From assembly GCF_030317105.1 (NCBI RefSeq), contig NZ_JASZYG010000004.1, positions 310,001 through 374,000 on the forward strand: DNA of 64,000 nucleotides, in the 5' to 3' direction. The DNA is from Variovorax brevis. GTDB taxonomy: Bacteria > Pseudomonadota > Gammaproteobacteria > Burkholderiales > Burkholderiaceae_C. The position numbers and the translations under genes were made by a program. Of the stretch, positions 17,813 to 27,549 are shown in pieces (within the stretch, counting starts at the first letter, position 1; each line of letters begins with the position of its first letter). The notes under the pieces were generated by a model, which was not told where the DNA came from, did not search any database, and saw only the letters and a program-made list of their open reading frames with translations.

Positions 17813-19276
17813 TCAGGGCTTCGGCGCCGCCAACGGCGCCGCATCGGCGCTGTGCTCCAGCTGCTGCGCCTGCCATCCGCCACCCAGCGATTGAATCAGC
17901 GCAACGGCATTCGTCAACCGGCTGGCCGCCAACTGCGACAGCACCTGGCGCGCGTTCAACGCCGCCGCCTGCGCCACGACCACGTCGGTGTAGGCCACCT
18001 GCCCTTCCTTGTACTGGTTCAGGATCTGCGTTTCGGTGAGGTTGGCCGCCTCCGACGCCTCACGCCGGAATTCCGCCTGCTCCGCGAGCGAGCGCGCGAG
18101 GGAAAGCTGGTCTTCCACCGACTGGAAGGCACTCAGCACCGTCTGGCGGTACTGGGCGACGGCGCCGCTGCGTGCCGCCTCAGCCTGCGCCACGCGCGCC
18201 TTGGTGGCGCCCGCGTCGAACAAGGTCTGCGCCGCCGACAGGCCAATGGACCAGAGGATGGCGGATGCATCGAACAGGTCGCGTGTTCGCACCGCCGCCG
18301 AGCCATACGCACCCGTCAGGGTAAAGCTGGGGTAGTAGCCCGCCATCTGGACGCCAATCTGCGCATTGGCCGCCGCCACCGAGCGTTCTGACTGCGCAAT
18401 ATCGGGCCTGCGCTGCAGCAGCGTCGAGGGCACGCCCAAGGGCACCGCGGGCACTGCGCCCTTCCAGTTCGCCACCGGTTCCAGCGTGAAATCCGTCGGC
18501 GCCTTGCCGATGAGCACGGCGATGGCGTGCTCCAGTTGCGGACGCTGCCCCTGCACACTCACAAGATTGGCGCGGGTCGAGGCCAGCTGCGTGCGGGCCT
18601 GCAGCACATCGGTCTTGGCGGAGATGCCGGCGTCGTAGCTGTTCTGCGTGATCTTGAGCGCCCGTTCATAGGCGGTCACAGCCTCCTGCAGCAAGCCGAT
18701 CTCGATGTCGGCGTCGCGCAGCAGGAAATAGTTGGTCGCCAACGCACCCTGGGCCGACAAGCGCGCCGCCGCGAGGCTGGCTTCGCTGGCCTGGGCATTG
18801 GCCTGCGCGCCCTCGACGCCCCGGCGCAACTCACCCCAGATGTCCGGCTCCCAACTCGCCTGCAGGCCGAGTGCGGCCGCATTCAACGCACGTCCGTTGG
18901 CAGGGCCGCCAATGCGCTTCTCGCTGGCATTCAGGCCCACGAAGGGAAAGAGCGACGAACGCTGCTGCGTCACCAGGGCGCGCGATTGCTCGTAGGCCGC
19001 AGCGGCTGCCGCCACGTTCTGGTTCGACACCTCGACCTGGGCGACCAACTGGTTCAACACCGGGTCTCCGAACAGCTCCCACCACGGGCCCCGATCGAGC
19101 GTGTCGGCCGGCGCGGCCGGGAACCATTGCGCACCCGATTGCGGCGCCTCCTTGAAGGCCACCGGCTCGGGTGCGCTCGGGCGCTGGTAGTCGGGGCCCA
19201 CGGCGCAGGCGCTGAGCAGCATGGCCACGGTCAGCGCCGCCACGGTCTTGAAGTTCTTTGGAGCCGGAGATGTCAT
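17813..19276 (-). CDS. NodT-family outer-membrane efflux lipoprotein
   Basis: TolC-like outer-membrane factor completing the RND pump. It has 487 residues with a lipoprotein signal ending in LLSACAVGPDYQRP (lipidated C24), the hallmark PxVGPDYxxP N-terminus of NodT proteins, and two outer-membrane efflux repeats. These contain the coiled-coil-forming segments around EVSNQNVAAAAAAYEQSR and the RRPDIAQSERSVAAANAQIG motif. It is the last gene of the four-gene operon; its ATG overlaps the stop of the second RND gene (ATGA). Confidence 0.93.
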   Translation of the reverse strand: MTSPAPKNFKTVAALTVAMLLSACAVGPDYQRPSAPEPVAFKEAPQSGAQWFPAAPADTLDRGPWWELFGDPVLNQLVAQVEVSNQNVAAAAAAYEQSRALVTQQRSSLFPFVGLNASEKRIGGPANGRALNAAALGLQASWEPDIWGELRRGVEGAQANAQASEASLAAARLSAQGALATNYFLLRDADIEIGLLQEAVTAYERALKITQNSYDAGISAKTDVLQARTQLASTRANLVSVQGQRPQLEHAIAVLIGKAPTDFTLEPVANWKGAVPAVPLGVPSTLLQRRPDIAQSERSVAAANAQIGVQMAGYYPSFTLTGAYGSAAVRTRDLFDASAILWSIGLSAAQTLFDAGATKARVAQAEAARSGAVAQYRQTVLSAFQSVEDQLSLARSLAEQAEFRREASEAANLTETQILNQYKEGQVAYTDVVVAQAAALNARQVLSQLAASRLTNAVALIQSLGGGWQAQQLEHSADAAPLAAPKP

Positions 19277-22200
19277 TGCAATTCAGGTTTCGGCAGCAAG
19301 GCTGGCTCGTCCACCTTGCTCAGCATGCGCTCGCTGGGGCCGCGCCGGCGCAGCTTGTCGAGCAGCAGATAAACCACGGGAGTGGTGAAGAGAGTGAGCA
19401 TCTGGCTGGCAATCAGCCCGCCGATGATGGCGACGCCCAGCGGCCGGCGCAGTTCCGCCCCTTCGCCAAAGCCGACGGCCAGCGGCAATGCGCCCAGCGC
19501 CGCGGCCAGCGTGGTCATCAGGATCGGGCGGAAGCGCAGCATGCAGGCTTCGCGCACCGCGTCGAGCGGACTCAGGCCGCGCGAGCGCTCGGCCTCCAGC
19601 GCAAAGTCGATGATCAGGATGGCGTTCTTCTTGACGATGCCGATCAGCAGGAACACGCCGATCAACGCAATGATCGAGAAATCCATGCGGAACATGAGCA
19701 GCGCCAGCACCGCGCCGACGCCCGCCGAAGGCAAGGTCGAGAGCACCGTGATCGGGTGCACCAGGCTTTCATAGAGAATGCCCAGCACGATGTAGATCAC
19801 CACCAGCGCGGCAATGATGAGCATGGCCTGCTGTCCTTGTGATTGCTGCGCGCTCAGCGCCGTGCCGGCAAAGGCGCCGCGGACGTTGATGGGCATGCCG
19901 ATGTTGGCCTCGGCCTGGCTGATGGCTTCGCGCGCCTGGTCGAGCGTCGCGCCTTCCGCGAGGTTGAAAGACACGGTGGTGGCCAGTTCGCCGTCCTCGT
20001 GGCTCACCGAACTCGCCACCGATCCCTCGACGAACTTCGCCACCACGGGCAGGCGCACCTGGCTGGTCACGGTGTTCGCCAGCACGTTGCCCGAGGACGC
20101 GCTCCTGAGGGCCGGGTTGGCGGACACCGGCACCGCAGTGCCCGATGCCGCCGCGGTCGACGCCGTGGCGCTCTTGGCCGCCGTGCTGGCAGCCGGCGCT
20201 TCGACGGTCACGGCCTGCCCGCCGCTGGACACCGTTCGCGTCACGGGCACGTAGACATCGTTCAGCGCATTGGGCCCGCGCGTATAGGGCGGCGCCCACT
20301 CCATGACCACGTGGTACTGGTTGAGTTCGGTGTAGATGGTGGCGACCTGCCGCTGGCCGAAGGCGTTGTACATCGCGTTGTCGATCGACTGCGCCGTCAG
20401 GCCCAGGCGGCGCGCCTCCTCGCTGTTGACCTGCACCATCGTCTCCACGCCGTTTTCGGCCTGGTCGGTGTCGACGTCGGTCAGCATGGGAAACTGCTTG
20501 AGTTCGTCGGCCAGCTTGGTGGCCCACACGCGCAGGTCGGCCGCGTTGTCGCTCTTGAGCGAGTACTGGTAGGTGGAGTTGCTCGACCGGCCGCCCGAAC
20601 GCAGGTCTTGCACCGGATTCAGGAACACCTGCAAGCCGACCACCTTGGCCAATTGCGGCCGCAAGCGTGCGATCACAGCCAATCCGCTGTCCTTTCGCTG
20701 CGACACCGGCTTGAGGCTGGCAAACAGAAAGCCCCCGCCCGCACGCGAGCCACCCGCAAAACCCACCACCGATTCGACCGCTTCGTCCTTGCGGATGATG
20801 TCCACCACCTCGCGCAACTTGGTCTGCATTTCCGCGGACGAGATGCTGCGGTCGGCGCGCAGTCCGGCATTGAAGCGGCCGCTGTCCTGCTGCGGAAAGA
20901 ACCCCTTGGGCACCTCCCTGAACAGATAGACGTTCAGGCCGATGACGGCCAGCAGGATGAACATCACCAGCGCCTTGCTGTGCAGCGCCCAATCCAGCCC
21001 ATGCTCGTAGCGCCGCAGGATCCAGTCGTAGCTGCGCTCGGCCATCCGGCCCAGGCGCCCCGCTGGCTTGCGGTTGGCATGTTCGCCGCCGGGCCTGAGC
21101 AACCACGCGCACATCATCGGCGTCGTCGTCAGCGAGATGACGAGCGAGATCAGCACGGCCGCCGACAGCGTGACCGCGAACTCGCGGAACAGCCGCCCCG
21201 TCTGCCCGCCCATGAACAGCAGCGGAATGAACACCGCCACCAGCGACACGCTGATCGACAGCACCGTGAAGCCTACCTCCTTGGCGCCCAGCAAGGCGGC
21301 CTGCATGCGTGACATGCCGGCCTCGATGTGGCGGCTGGTGTTCTCCAGGACCACGATGGCGTCGTCCACCACGAAACCGGTCGCCACCGTGAGCGCCATC
21401 AGGCTCAGGTTGTTGAGGCTGAAGCCCAGCAGGTACATCACGCCGAAGGTGCCCAGCAGCGCCGTCACCGTGGCCACCGCCGGCACGATGGTGGCGCGCA
21501 GGCTGCGCAGGAAGGCGCTGACCACCAGCACCACCAGGATGACCGCAACCACCAGCGTGAACTCGACCTCGTGCAGCGAACTGCGGATCGTGCTCGTGCT
21601 GTCCGAGGCCACGTCCAGCGTCACGTCCGAAGGCAACTGCGCGCGCAGCTCCGGCAGCAGGTCGCGCACCGCGTCCACCGTCTCGATGACGTTGGCCGAA
21701 GGCTGGCGCGTGACGAGCACGATGATGGCCCGCTCGCCGTTGTACAGGCCCAGCGTGCGGTTGTCTTCCACGCCATCGACCACGTTGGCGACGTCCTTGA
21801 GCCGCACGGCCGCGCCGTTGCGCCATGCGATGACCATGTCCGCGTAGTCGCTGGCGCGAAGCGCAGGCGTCTGCGTGTAGATCTGCAGCCGCCGCGCGTC
21901 GTCCATGACCTGCCCCTTGGGGCGGTTGGCGTTTGCAGCCTGCACGGCCGCTCGCACGTCTTCCGTGCTGATGCCGTAGCTGTTGAGCGCAAAGGGCAGC
22001 AGCTCGATGCGCACCGCCGGCAACGTGGCGCCGCCGATTTCAACGTCGCCCACGCCTTTGACCTGCGACAGGCGCTGGCTCACGATGTTGGACACGGCGT
22101 CGTACAACTGCCCCGGATTGCGCGTCTTGGAGGTGAGCGCCAGGATGATGACCGGCGAGGACGCCGGGTTGGCCTTGCGGTAGGTCGGGTTGCTGCGCAG

Positions 22201-22566
22201 CGTGGCTGGCAAGTCGGCGCGGCTCGCGTTGATGGCCGCCTGCACCTCCCGCGCCGCGCCGTCGATGTTGCGGCTCAGGTCGAACTGCAGCGTCACGCGT
22301 GTCGAGCCGCTGGAACTGTTCGAGGTGATCTCGTTGACACCCGCGATGGTGCCCAGTCGCCGCTCCAGCGGCGTGGCCACGCTGGTGGCCATCGTCTCGG
22401 GGCTTGCGCCGGGAATGGACGCACTCACTGAAATGACGGGGTAGTCCACCTGCGGCAGCGGCGACACCGGCAGCACGAAGAAAGCGGCGATGCCGGCCAG
22501 CGCCACGCCCACCGTGAGCAGCACGGTGCCGATGGGCCGGCGTACGAAGGGCAGCGACAGGTTCAC
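19273..22566 (-). CDS. mdtC: RND efflux permease, MdtC-like, with low-complexity insert
   Basis: Proton-driven inner-membrane drug exporter, 1097 residues. The twelve-helix RND architecture is clear: N-terminal FVRRPIGTVLLTVGVALAG, periplasmic porter domains, and the TM4 VVDDAIVVLENTSRH motif with the proton-relay Asp pair. It follows another RND subunit, as in MdtB/MdtC or MuxB/MuxC pairs that form heterotrimers. It is about 70 residues longer than E. coli MdtC. The extra length is largely an Ala/Ser/Thr/Val-rich, low-complexity stretch at about residues 776-825 in the periplasmic region. The start overlaps the stop of the upstream permease gene. The symbol is by operon analogy. Confidence 0.93.
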   Translation of the reverse strand: MNLSLPFVRRPIGTVLLTVGVALAGIAAFFVLPVSPLPQVDYPVISVSASIPGASPETMATSVATPLERRLGTIAGVNEITSNSSSGSTRVTLQFDLSRNIDGAAREVQAAINASRADLPATLRSNPTYRKANPASSPVIILALTSKTRNPGQLYDAVSNIVSQRLSQVKGVGDVEIGGATLPAVRIELLPFALNSYGISTEDVRAAVQAANANRPKGQVMDDARRLQIYTQTPALRASDYADMVIAWRNGAAVRLKDVANVVDGVEDNRTLGLYNGERAIIVLVTRQPSANVIETVDAVRDLLPELRAQLPSDVTLDVASDSTSTIRSSLHEVEFTLVVAVILVVLVVSAFLRSLRATIVPAVATVTALLGTFGVMYLLGFSLNNLSLMALTVATGFVVDDAIVVLENTSRHIEAGMSRMQAALLGAKEVGFTVLSISVSLVAVFIPLLFMGGQTGRLFREFAVTLSAAVLISLVISLTTTPMMCAWLLRPGGEHANRKPAGRLGRMAERSYDWILRRYEHGLDWALHSKALVMFILLAVIGLNVYLFREVPKGFFPQQDSGRFNAGLRADRSISSAEMQTKLREVVDIIRKDEAVESVVGFAGGSRAGGGFLFASLKPVSQRKDSGLAVIARLRPQLAKVVGLQVFLNPVQDLRSGGRSSNSTYQYSLKSDNAADLRVWATKLADELKQFPMLTDVDTDQAENGVETMVQVNSEEARRLGLTAQSIDNAMYNAFGQRQVATIYTELNQYHVVMEWAPPYTRGPNALNDVYVPVTRTVSSGGQAVTVEAPAASTAAKSATASTAAASGTAVPVSANPALRSASSGNVLANTVTSQVRLPVVAKFVEGSVASSVSHEDGELATTVSFNLAEGATLDQAREAISQAEANIGMPINVRGAFAGTALSAQQSQGQQAMLIIAALVVIYIVLGILYESLVHPITVLSTLPSAGVGAVLALLMFRMDFSIIALIGVFLLIGIVKKNAILIIDFALEAERSRGLSPLDAVREACMLRFRPILMTTLAAALGALPLAVGFGEGAELRRPLGVAIIGGLIASQMLTLFTTPVVYLLLDKLRRRGPSERMLSKVDEPALLPKPELQ

Positions 22567-25500
22567 GCCCGCGCCTCCGGACCCAGCGCCTGCTCACTGT
22601 CGCGCAGCCTGCGGCGCTCGCCGCCGCCCAGGCGATCGAAGGCCAGGTAAATGACCGGCGTCGTGTACAGCGTGAGCAGCTGGCTCACGATCAGCCCGCC
22701 AAAAATCGCCAGGCCCAGCGGCCGGCGCAGTTCCGCGCCGTCGCCCCAGCTCAGCATCAGCGGCACGGCGGCGAACAGGGCCGCCAGCGTGGTCATCAGG
22801 ATGGGACGGAAGCGCAGCAAGGCCGCTTGATGGATGGCCTCGCGCGCGGACTTGCCCTCGTTGCGCTCGGCATCGATGGCGAAATCGATCATCATGATCG
22901 CGTTCTTCTTGACGATGCCGATCAACAGGATGATGCCGATGATGCCGATCACCCCCAGGTCGTTGCCGGTGATCATCAGCGCCAGCAGCGCACCGACGCC
23001 GGCCGAAGGCAAAGTCGACAGGATCGTCAGCGGATGCACGTAGCTTTCGTACAGCACGCCCAGCACGATGTAGACGCAGATCACCGCCGCCAGGATGAGC
23101 CAGAGCTGGTTCGACAGCGAGTTCTCGTACGCACCCGAGGCCCCCAGGAAGGTCATCGTCAGGCTGTTGGGCAGGCCGATGTCCTTGGCGGCCTGGCGGA
23201 TCGCACCCACGGCGGCACCGAGCGCCACGCCGGGTGCGGCGTCGAAGTTGAGCGTGCTCGCCGGATACTGCGCCACGTGCGTGATCTGCAGCGGCGCCTG
23301 CTTCTCGGTGATGGTCGCAAAGGCCGACAGCGGCGTCGCGGTGCCCGAACCTGCGATCAGGTTCAACTGCCCGAGCGTCTGCGGGCTGTTGACCACGCCA
23401 GGCTCGGCCTCGAGGATCACGCGGTACTGGTTGGTTTCGGTGAAGATCGTCGAGACGATGCGTTGGCCGAAGGCGCTGTAGAGCGCGTCGTCCACCGAAC
23501 TGGCGGTGATCGACAGCCGCGCCGCGGTGTCGCGGTTCACTTCGACGTACGCGGCCAGTCCCTTGGCGCCCGCATCGCTGCTCACGTTGCGCACCTTGTC
23601 GACGCCTTGCAGGTGATCCACCAGCTTCGTCATCCACTGCGTGACGGTGGCGCTGTCCACGCCTTCGAGCGACACGCGGTACTGCGTCGGTCCGGTCTCG
23701 GCGTCGATGGTGAGGTCTTGCGTGGGCTGCAGGTAGATGGTCACGCCGGGCACCTGGCGGACCTCCTCGCGCAGGCGGTCCATGATCTTTTGCTGGTCGC
23801 CGTGTCCGGGCTTGAGGTTCACCAGCATGCTGCCGGTGTTCAGCATCATGTTGTTGGCGGCGTCCACGCCCACGAAGGAGCTGATGGTCTGCACGTCGGG
23901 GTCTCGCAGGATGACGTTGGCCGCCTCTTTCTGGAGCGACGCCATGCGGTCGAAAGAAACGTCTTGCGCAGCTTGCAGGCGCACCTGAAGCTGCCCGGTG
24001 TCCTGCGTGGGAAACAGGCCCTTGGGAATCGTGAGGTAGAGCAGCACCGTGAGCACCAGCGTCAGCAGCGCGACGATGAGCGTGAGCGCCTGGTGACCGA
24101 TCACCCAGTGGAGCGAGCTGTCATAGCGCGTCATCACGCTGCTGAAGAAGCGCTGCATGCGCCCGCCGATGCCGCCGCGGTCTTCCCTGGGCGGCTCGTG
24201 CTTGAGCCAGCGCGCCGACATCATCGGCACCAGCGTGAGCGACACCACGGCCGAGATCAGGATGGTGATGGCCAGCGTGACCGCGAATTCCCGGAACAGC
24301 CGCCCCACCACGTCGCCCATGAACAGCAGCGGAATGAGCACTGCAATGAGCGACACCGTCAGCGAGATGATGGTGAAGCCGATCTGCGACGCGCCCTTGA
24401 ACGCCGCCTGCATCGGCGGCTCGCCTTCCTCGATGTAGCGGGCGATGTTCTCGATCATCACGATGGCGTCGTCCACGACGAAACCGGTCGCAATGGTGAG
24501 CGCCATCAGGCTCAGGTTGTTCAGGCTGTAGCCCAGCAGGTACATCAGGCCGAATGTGCCGATCAACGAAATCGGCACGGCAATGCTGGCGATGATGGTG
24601 GCGCGCAGGCTGCCCAGAAAGGCAAAGATCACCAGCACCACCAGCACCACGGCCAGCGCCAGTTCCATTTCGACGTGCTCGACCGAGGCGCGGATGCCGG
24701 CCGTGCGGTCGCTCAGCACCTGCACCTTCAGGCCCGCCGGCATGCCCTGCTCCAGCACAGGCAACTGTTTCTTGATGGCGTCCACCGTGGCGATGACGTT
24801 GGCGCCCGGCTGGCGCTGCACGCTCACGATGATGGCGGGGCTCAGCTTGCGCTCGTTCGCGTCCAGGCAAGTGCCGCCCTGCACGCAGGCGATGCCGGAC
24901 CAGGCGCCGAGCTGGGCGTTCTCCGCGCCGTTGACCACCCTGGCAACGTCGGCCATGCGGATCGGCGCACCGTTCTTGTACGCAATGATCAGGTTCTTGT
25001 AGTCGTCGACCGTCATCAACTGGTCGTTGGCGTTGATGGTGTAGTTGCGCTTGGGTCCGTCGAAGCTGCCCTTGGCGCCGTTTGAATTGGAGTTGGTGAT
25101 GGCGGTGCGCAGCGCATCCAGGCCGATGCCGTTGGCCGCCAGCGCCTGCGTGTTGGCCTGGATGCGCACGGCCGGCCGCTGGCCGCCGCTGAGCGACACC
25201 AGGCCCACGCCGCTCACCTGGCTGATCTTCTGCGCGAGCCGCGTGTTGACGAGGTTCTGCACTTCGGTGAGCGGCATCGTGTCGGACGTGACGGCGAGCG
25301 TGAGCACCGGCGCATCGGCAGGATTGACCTTGGCGTACACCGGTGGCGCCGGCAGGTCGGCCGGCAGCAGCGAGCCGCCGGCATTGATGGCGGCCTGCAC
25401 CTGCTGCTCGGCCACGTCGAGCGTCTGGCCCAGCGTGAACTGCAGCGTGATCATCGACACGCCGGCCGCGCTGACGGAGCTCATGCGGTCCAGTCCGGCC

Positions 25501-25721
25501 ATCTGCCCGAACTGGCGCTCCAGCGGCGCGGTGACGGTGTTGCTCATCACCTCGGGGCTGCCACCGGGGTACAGCGTCTGCACCTGGATGGTCGGGTAGT
25601 CGACCTGCGGCAGCGCCGACAGCGGGAGGAACTTGAAGCCGACCAGGCCGGCCAGCACGATCGCCAGCATCAGCAGCGAGGTCGCCACCGGCCGTTGAAT
25701 GAAGGGGCGCGAAGGACTCAT
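22563..25721 (-). CDS. mdtB: RND efflux permease, MdtB-like
   Basis: First of two RND transporter subunits, 1052 residues. It starts FIQRPVATSLLMLAIVLAG, with the LPQVDYPTIQVQTLYPGGSPE porter motif, the TM4 VVDDAIVMIENIARYIEEGE motif and a second GIVKKNAIMMIDFAI motif in the C-terminal half. Such pairs export bile salts, novobiocin and other hydrophobic compounds in E. coli and Pseudomonas; the substrate here is untested. It follows the adaptor gene with a 22-base gap, and its stop overlaps the start of the second permease (ATGA). Confidence 0.95.
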   Translation of the reverse strand: MSPSRPFIQRPVATSLLMLAIVLAGLVGFKFLPLSALPQVDYPTIQVQTLYPGGSPEVMSNTVTAPLERQFGQMAGLDRMSSVSAAGVSMITLQFTLGQTLDVAEQQVQAAINAGGSLLPADLPAPPVYAKVNPADAPVLTLAVTSDTMPLTEVQNLVNTRLAQKISQVSGVGLVSLSGGQRPAVRIQANTQALAANGIGLDALRTAITNSNSNGAKGSFDGPKRNYTINANDQLMTVDDYKNLIIAYKNGAPIRMADVARVVNGAENAQLGAWSGIACVQGGTCLDANERKLSPAIIVSVQRQPGANVIATVDAIKKQLPVLEQGMPAGLKVQVLSDRTAGIRASVEHVEMELALAVVLVVLVIFAFLGSLRATIIASIAVPISLIGTFGLMYLLGYSLNNLSLMALTIATGFVVDDAIVMIENIARYIEEGEPPMQAAFKGASQIGFTIISLTVSLIAVLIPLLFMGDVVGRLFREFAVTLAITILISAVVSLTLVPMMSARWLKHEPPREDRGGIGGRMQRFFSSVMTRYDSSLHWVIGHQALTLIVALLTLVLTVLLYLTIPKGLFPTQDTGQLQVRLQAAQDVSFDRMASLQKEAANVILRDPDVQTISSFVGVDAANNMMLNTGSMLVNLKPGHGDQQKIMDRLREEVRQVPGVTIYLQPTQDLTIDAETGPTQYRVSLEGVDSATVTQWMTKLVDHLQGVDKVRNVSSDAGAKGLAAYVEVNRDTAARLSITASSVDDALYSAFGQRIVSTIFTETNQYRVILEAEPGVVNSPQTLGQLNLIAGSGTATPLSAFATITEKQAPLQITHVAQYPASTLNFDAAPGVALGAAVGAIRQAAKDIGLPNSLTMTFLGASGAYENSLSNQLWLILAAVICVYIVLGVLYESYVHPLTILSTLPSAGVGALLALMITGNDLGVIGIIGIILLIGIVKKNAIMMIDFAIDAERNEGKSAREAIHQAALLRFRPILMTTLAALFAAVPLMLSWGDGAELRRPLGLAIFGGLIVSQLLTLYTTPVIYLAFDRLGGGERRRLRDSEQALGPEARA

Positions 25722-25743
25722 CGCAACTCAGCTTGGCGACGAC

Positions 25744-27282
25744 TCAGCGCGCCGGGGCGGCGGCTGGCGTGGTCGGTGCGGGCCTCGCCGATGCGGGTGC
25801 ACCCGCGGGTGGCGTCGGCGCCGCGGCGGCCCGGACGTCGGGCGCAGGCGCTGCCGTCGTCGCCGCAGGCGACCCGGACGCGCTGTCCGTTGAAGGCGCG
25901 GGCGTGCCATCGGCCGGCGCCTGCGCAGCTTGCCGCCGGCGGCGGCCACCCTGCCCCTGCCCGTCTTTCGCGCCGGGAGTGGCCGACGCGGCGGGCGCGG
26001 GACGATCGGGTGCCGTCTGCACCCTGGCGCCGTCCTTGAGCCGGTCGCCGCCTTCGGTCACCACCTGCTCGCCGGCTTCGAGGCCGCTGGTGATGGCGAT
26101 GTTCTCGACGCTGGCGATGCCTGTCTTCACCGGCCGCAACGCCACGGTCTTGTCTTCCTTGACGACGTAGACGAAGTCCCCGTTGGGGCCATGGCGCAGC
26201 GCCGTCACGGGCACCACCACGGCACTGCGGATCGTGCGCAAGAGAATCCGCGCGTTCACGAACTGGTTGGGGTACAGCGCGTGCGTCGTGTTCTGGAAAC
26301 GGGCCTTGGCCTTGATGGTGCCGGTGGTGGTGTCGATCAGGTTGTCGATCGTCAGGAAGACGCCCGTGTCAAGCTGGCGCGAACGCGTGCGGTCGAAGGC
26401 CGTGACCGGCAGTTGCGCCCCGGCGGCCAGGCGCGCCTGCAGTTCCGGCAGGCGGTCCTGCGGCACGGAGAACGAGACGTCGATGGGCTCGATCTGCGTG
26501 ATCACCGCAATGCCGCTGGTCGAACTGCCCGAATTGACGTAGTTGCCCGCGTCCACCGGCCGCAGGCCCACGCGGCCGCTCACGGGCGCGACGATGCGGC
26601 TCCACGCAAGATTGAGCTTGGCGGTGTTTTCGTTGGCACGGTCGATGGTCACGGTGCCTTCGAGCTGCTGCACCAGCGCCGCCTGCGTATCGACGACCTG
26701 GCGCGCGATGGAGTCCTGCTGCAGCAGGTTCTGATAGCGCTTGAGCGTGACGCGCGCCGCGTCCAGCGAGGCTTCGTCGCGCTTGCGCGCGCCCTGCGCC
26801 TGCTGCAGCGCAATCTGGAAAGGTTGCGGGTCGATCTGCGCGAGCACGTCGCCCCTCTTGACGAGTTGGCCTTCCGTGTAGAGCACGGCCGTGAGCACGC
26901 CGGAGACCTGCGGCTGCACCGTGACGTTGGCCAGCGGCGTGACGGTGCCAAGCGCATCGACGGTCACGGGAATATCGGCCTCTTGCGCCGTGGCGACGCC
27001 CACCGTGCTGGCGCCGGCGCCGCGCCCACCGCCTCCAGGGCCGCCCGGACCGCCGGGACCCCCGCCCGGCCGACCAGCGCCACCGGGCCCACCCGGCCCG
27101 CCTTGCGCGCCAGCCACGGGCGCCGGCGACTTGGCGCGTTGCACCAGGTACCAGGCCCCCGCGCCCAGCGCGATCAACAGCAGCAAGGCCACCACGCTGC
27201 CCACCCAGCGCCGGCGGCCACGGCCTGATGGAATGGCCGTTGGGCTGGCTTCGGGCGGGGCGTCGGGAAAGTTGGGGGCCAT
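25744..27282 (-). CDS. mdtA: RND periplasmic adaptor (membrane fusion protein), MdtA-like
   Basis: Adaptor linking the permeases to the outer-membrane factor. It is 512 residues from the ATG at 27282 (MAPNFPDAPPEASP); a start 19 codons earlier is possible. A single membrane anchor lies at about residues 27-46 (WVGSVVALLLLIALGAGAWY). An unusual linker of about 30 residues made almost only of Gly and Pro follows (about residues 60-90). Then come the lipoyl/alpha-hairpin domain (GTVTPLANVTVQPQVSGVL, KRGDVLAQIDPQPFQIAL) and beta-barrel (SGRVGLRPVDAGNYV). The last ~100 residues are Ala/Pro/Thr-rich. It is the first gene of the efflux operon. Confidence 0.92.
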   Translation of the reverse strand: MAPNFPDAPPEASPTAIPSGRGRRRWVGSVVALLLLIALGAGAWYLVQRAKSPAPVAGAQGGPGGPGGAGRPGGGPGGPGGPGGGGRGAGASTVGVATAQEADIPVTVDALGTVTPLANVTVQPQVSGVLTAVLYTEGQLVKRGDVLAQIDPQPFQIALQQAQGARKRDEASLDAARVTLKRYQNLLQQDSIARQVVDTQAALVQQLEGTVTIDRANENTAKLNLAWSRIVAPVSGRVGLRPVDAGNYVNSGSSTSGIAVITQIEPIDVSFSVPQDRLPELQARLAAGAQLPVTAFDRTRSRQLDTGVFLTIDNLIDTTTGTIKAKARFQNTTHALYPNQFVNARILLRTIRSAVVVPVTALRHGPNGDFVYVVKEDKTVALRPVKTGIASVENIAITSGLEAGEQVVTEGGDRLKDGARVQTAPDRPAPAASATPGAKDGQGQGGRRRRQAAQAPADGTPAPSTDSASGSPAATTAAPAPDVRAAAAPTPPAGAPASARPAPTTPAAAPAR

Positions 27283-27363
27283 TGCTTGATTCGGTGCGTG
27301 TGCGGGGTCAGCGGGCGCGCGCCAGAAGAGTCTGGGCATGCCCCGTGAAGTACAGCCCGGAAT

Positions 27364-27392
27364 CGTATCGCCCTTGTTAACCGGCCCGTAAA
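27364..27392 (-). promoter_or_regulatory. Candidate promoter of the RND operon
   Basis: On the minus strand TTTACG (27392-27387) and GATACG (27369-27364) are separated by 17 bases, a weak sigma-70-like pair 75-110 bases before the adaptor start. Two TTTACSG-like direct repeats overlap the -35. It lies in the 267-base divergent gap shared with the small membrane protein gene at 27550; otherwise nothing is recognised in that gap. Confidence 0.3.
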
Positions 27393-27549
27393 CGAACGGT
27401 AAAGCCGCTGCATTTCATCGGCGCACGTTGCAACTGGCGCCGTGTTCCTGCATTTCGTCGGATCGCGCTGGAAGGCAAGTGCGCCGGCCGGCACAGTCCG
27501 CCACATCGCTTTCCGCCACATCTTTTCCACCGCTTTCAAGGAGTACCTG

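Noticed and set aside
17637..17876. 79-codon minus-strand frame whose stop overlaps the ATG of the pseudo-kinase gene
   Set aside because: The ATGA overlap is tempting as a leader peptide, but its start lies inside the efflux lipoprotein gene, composition is featureless and there is no ribosome site. It could be revisited if ribosome profiling shows translation.
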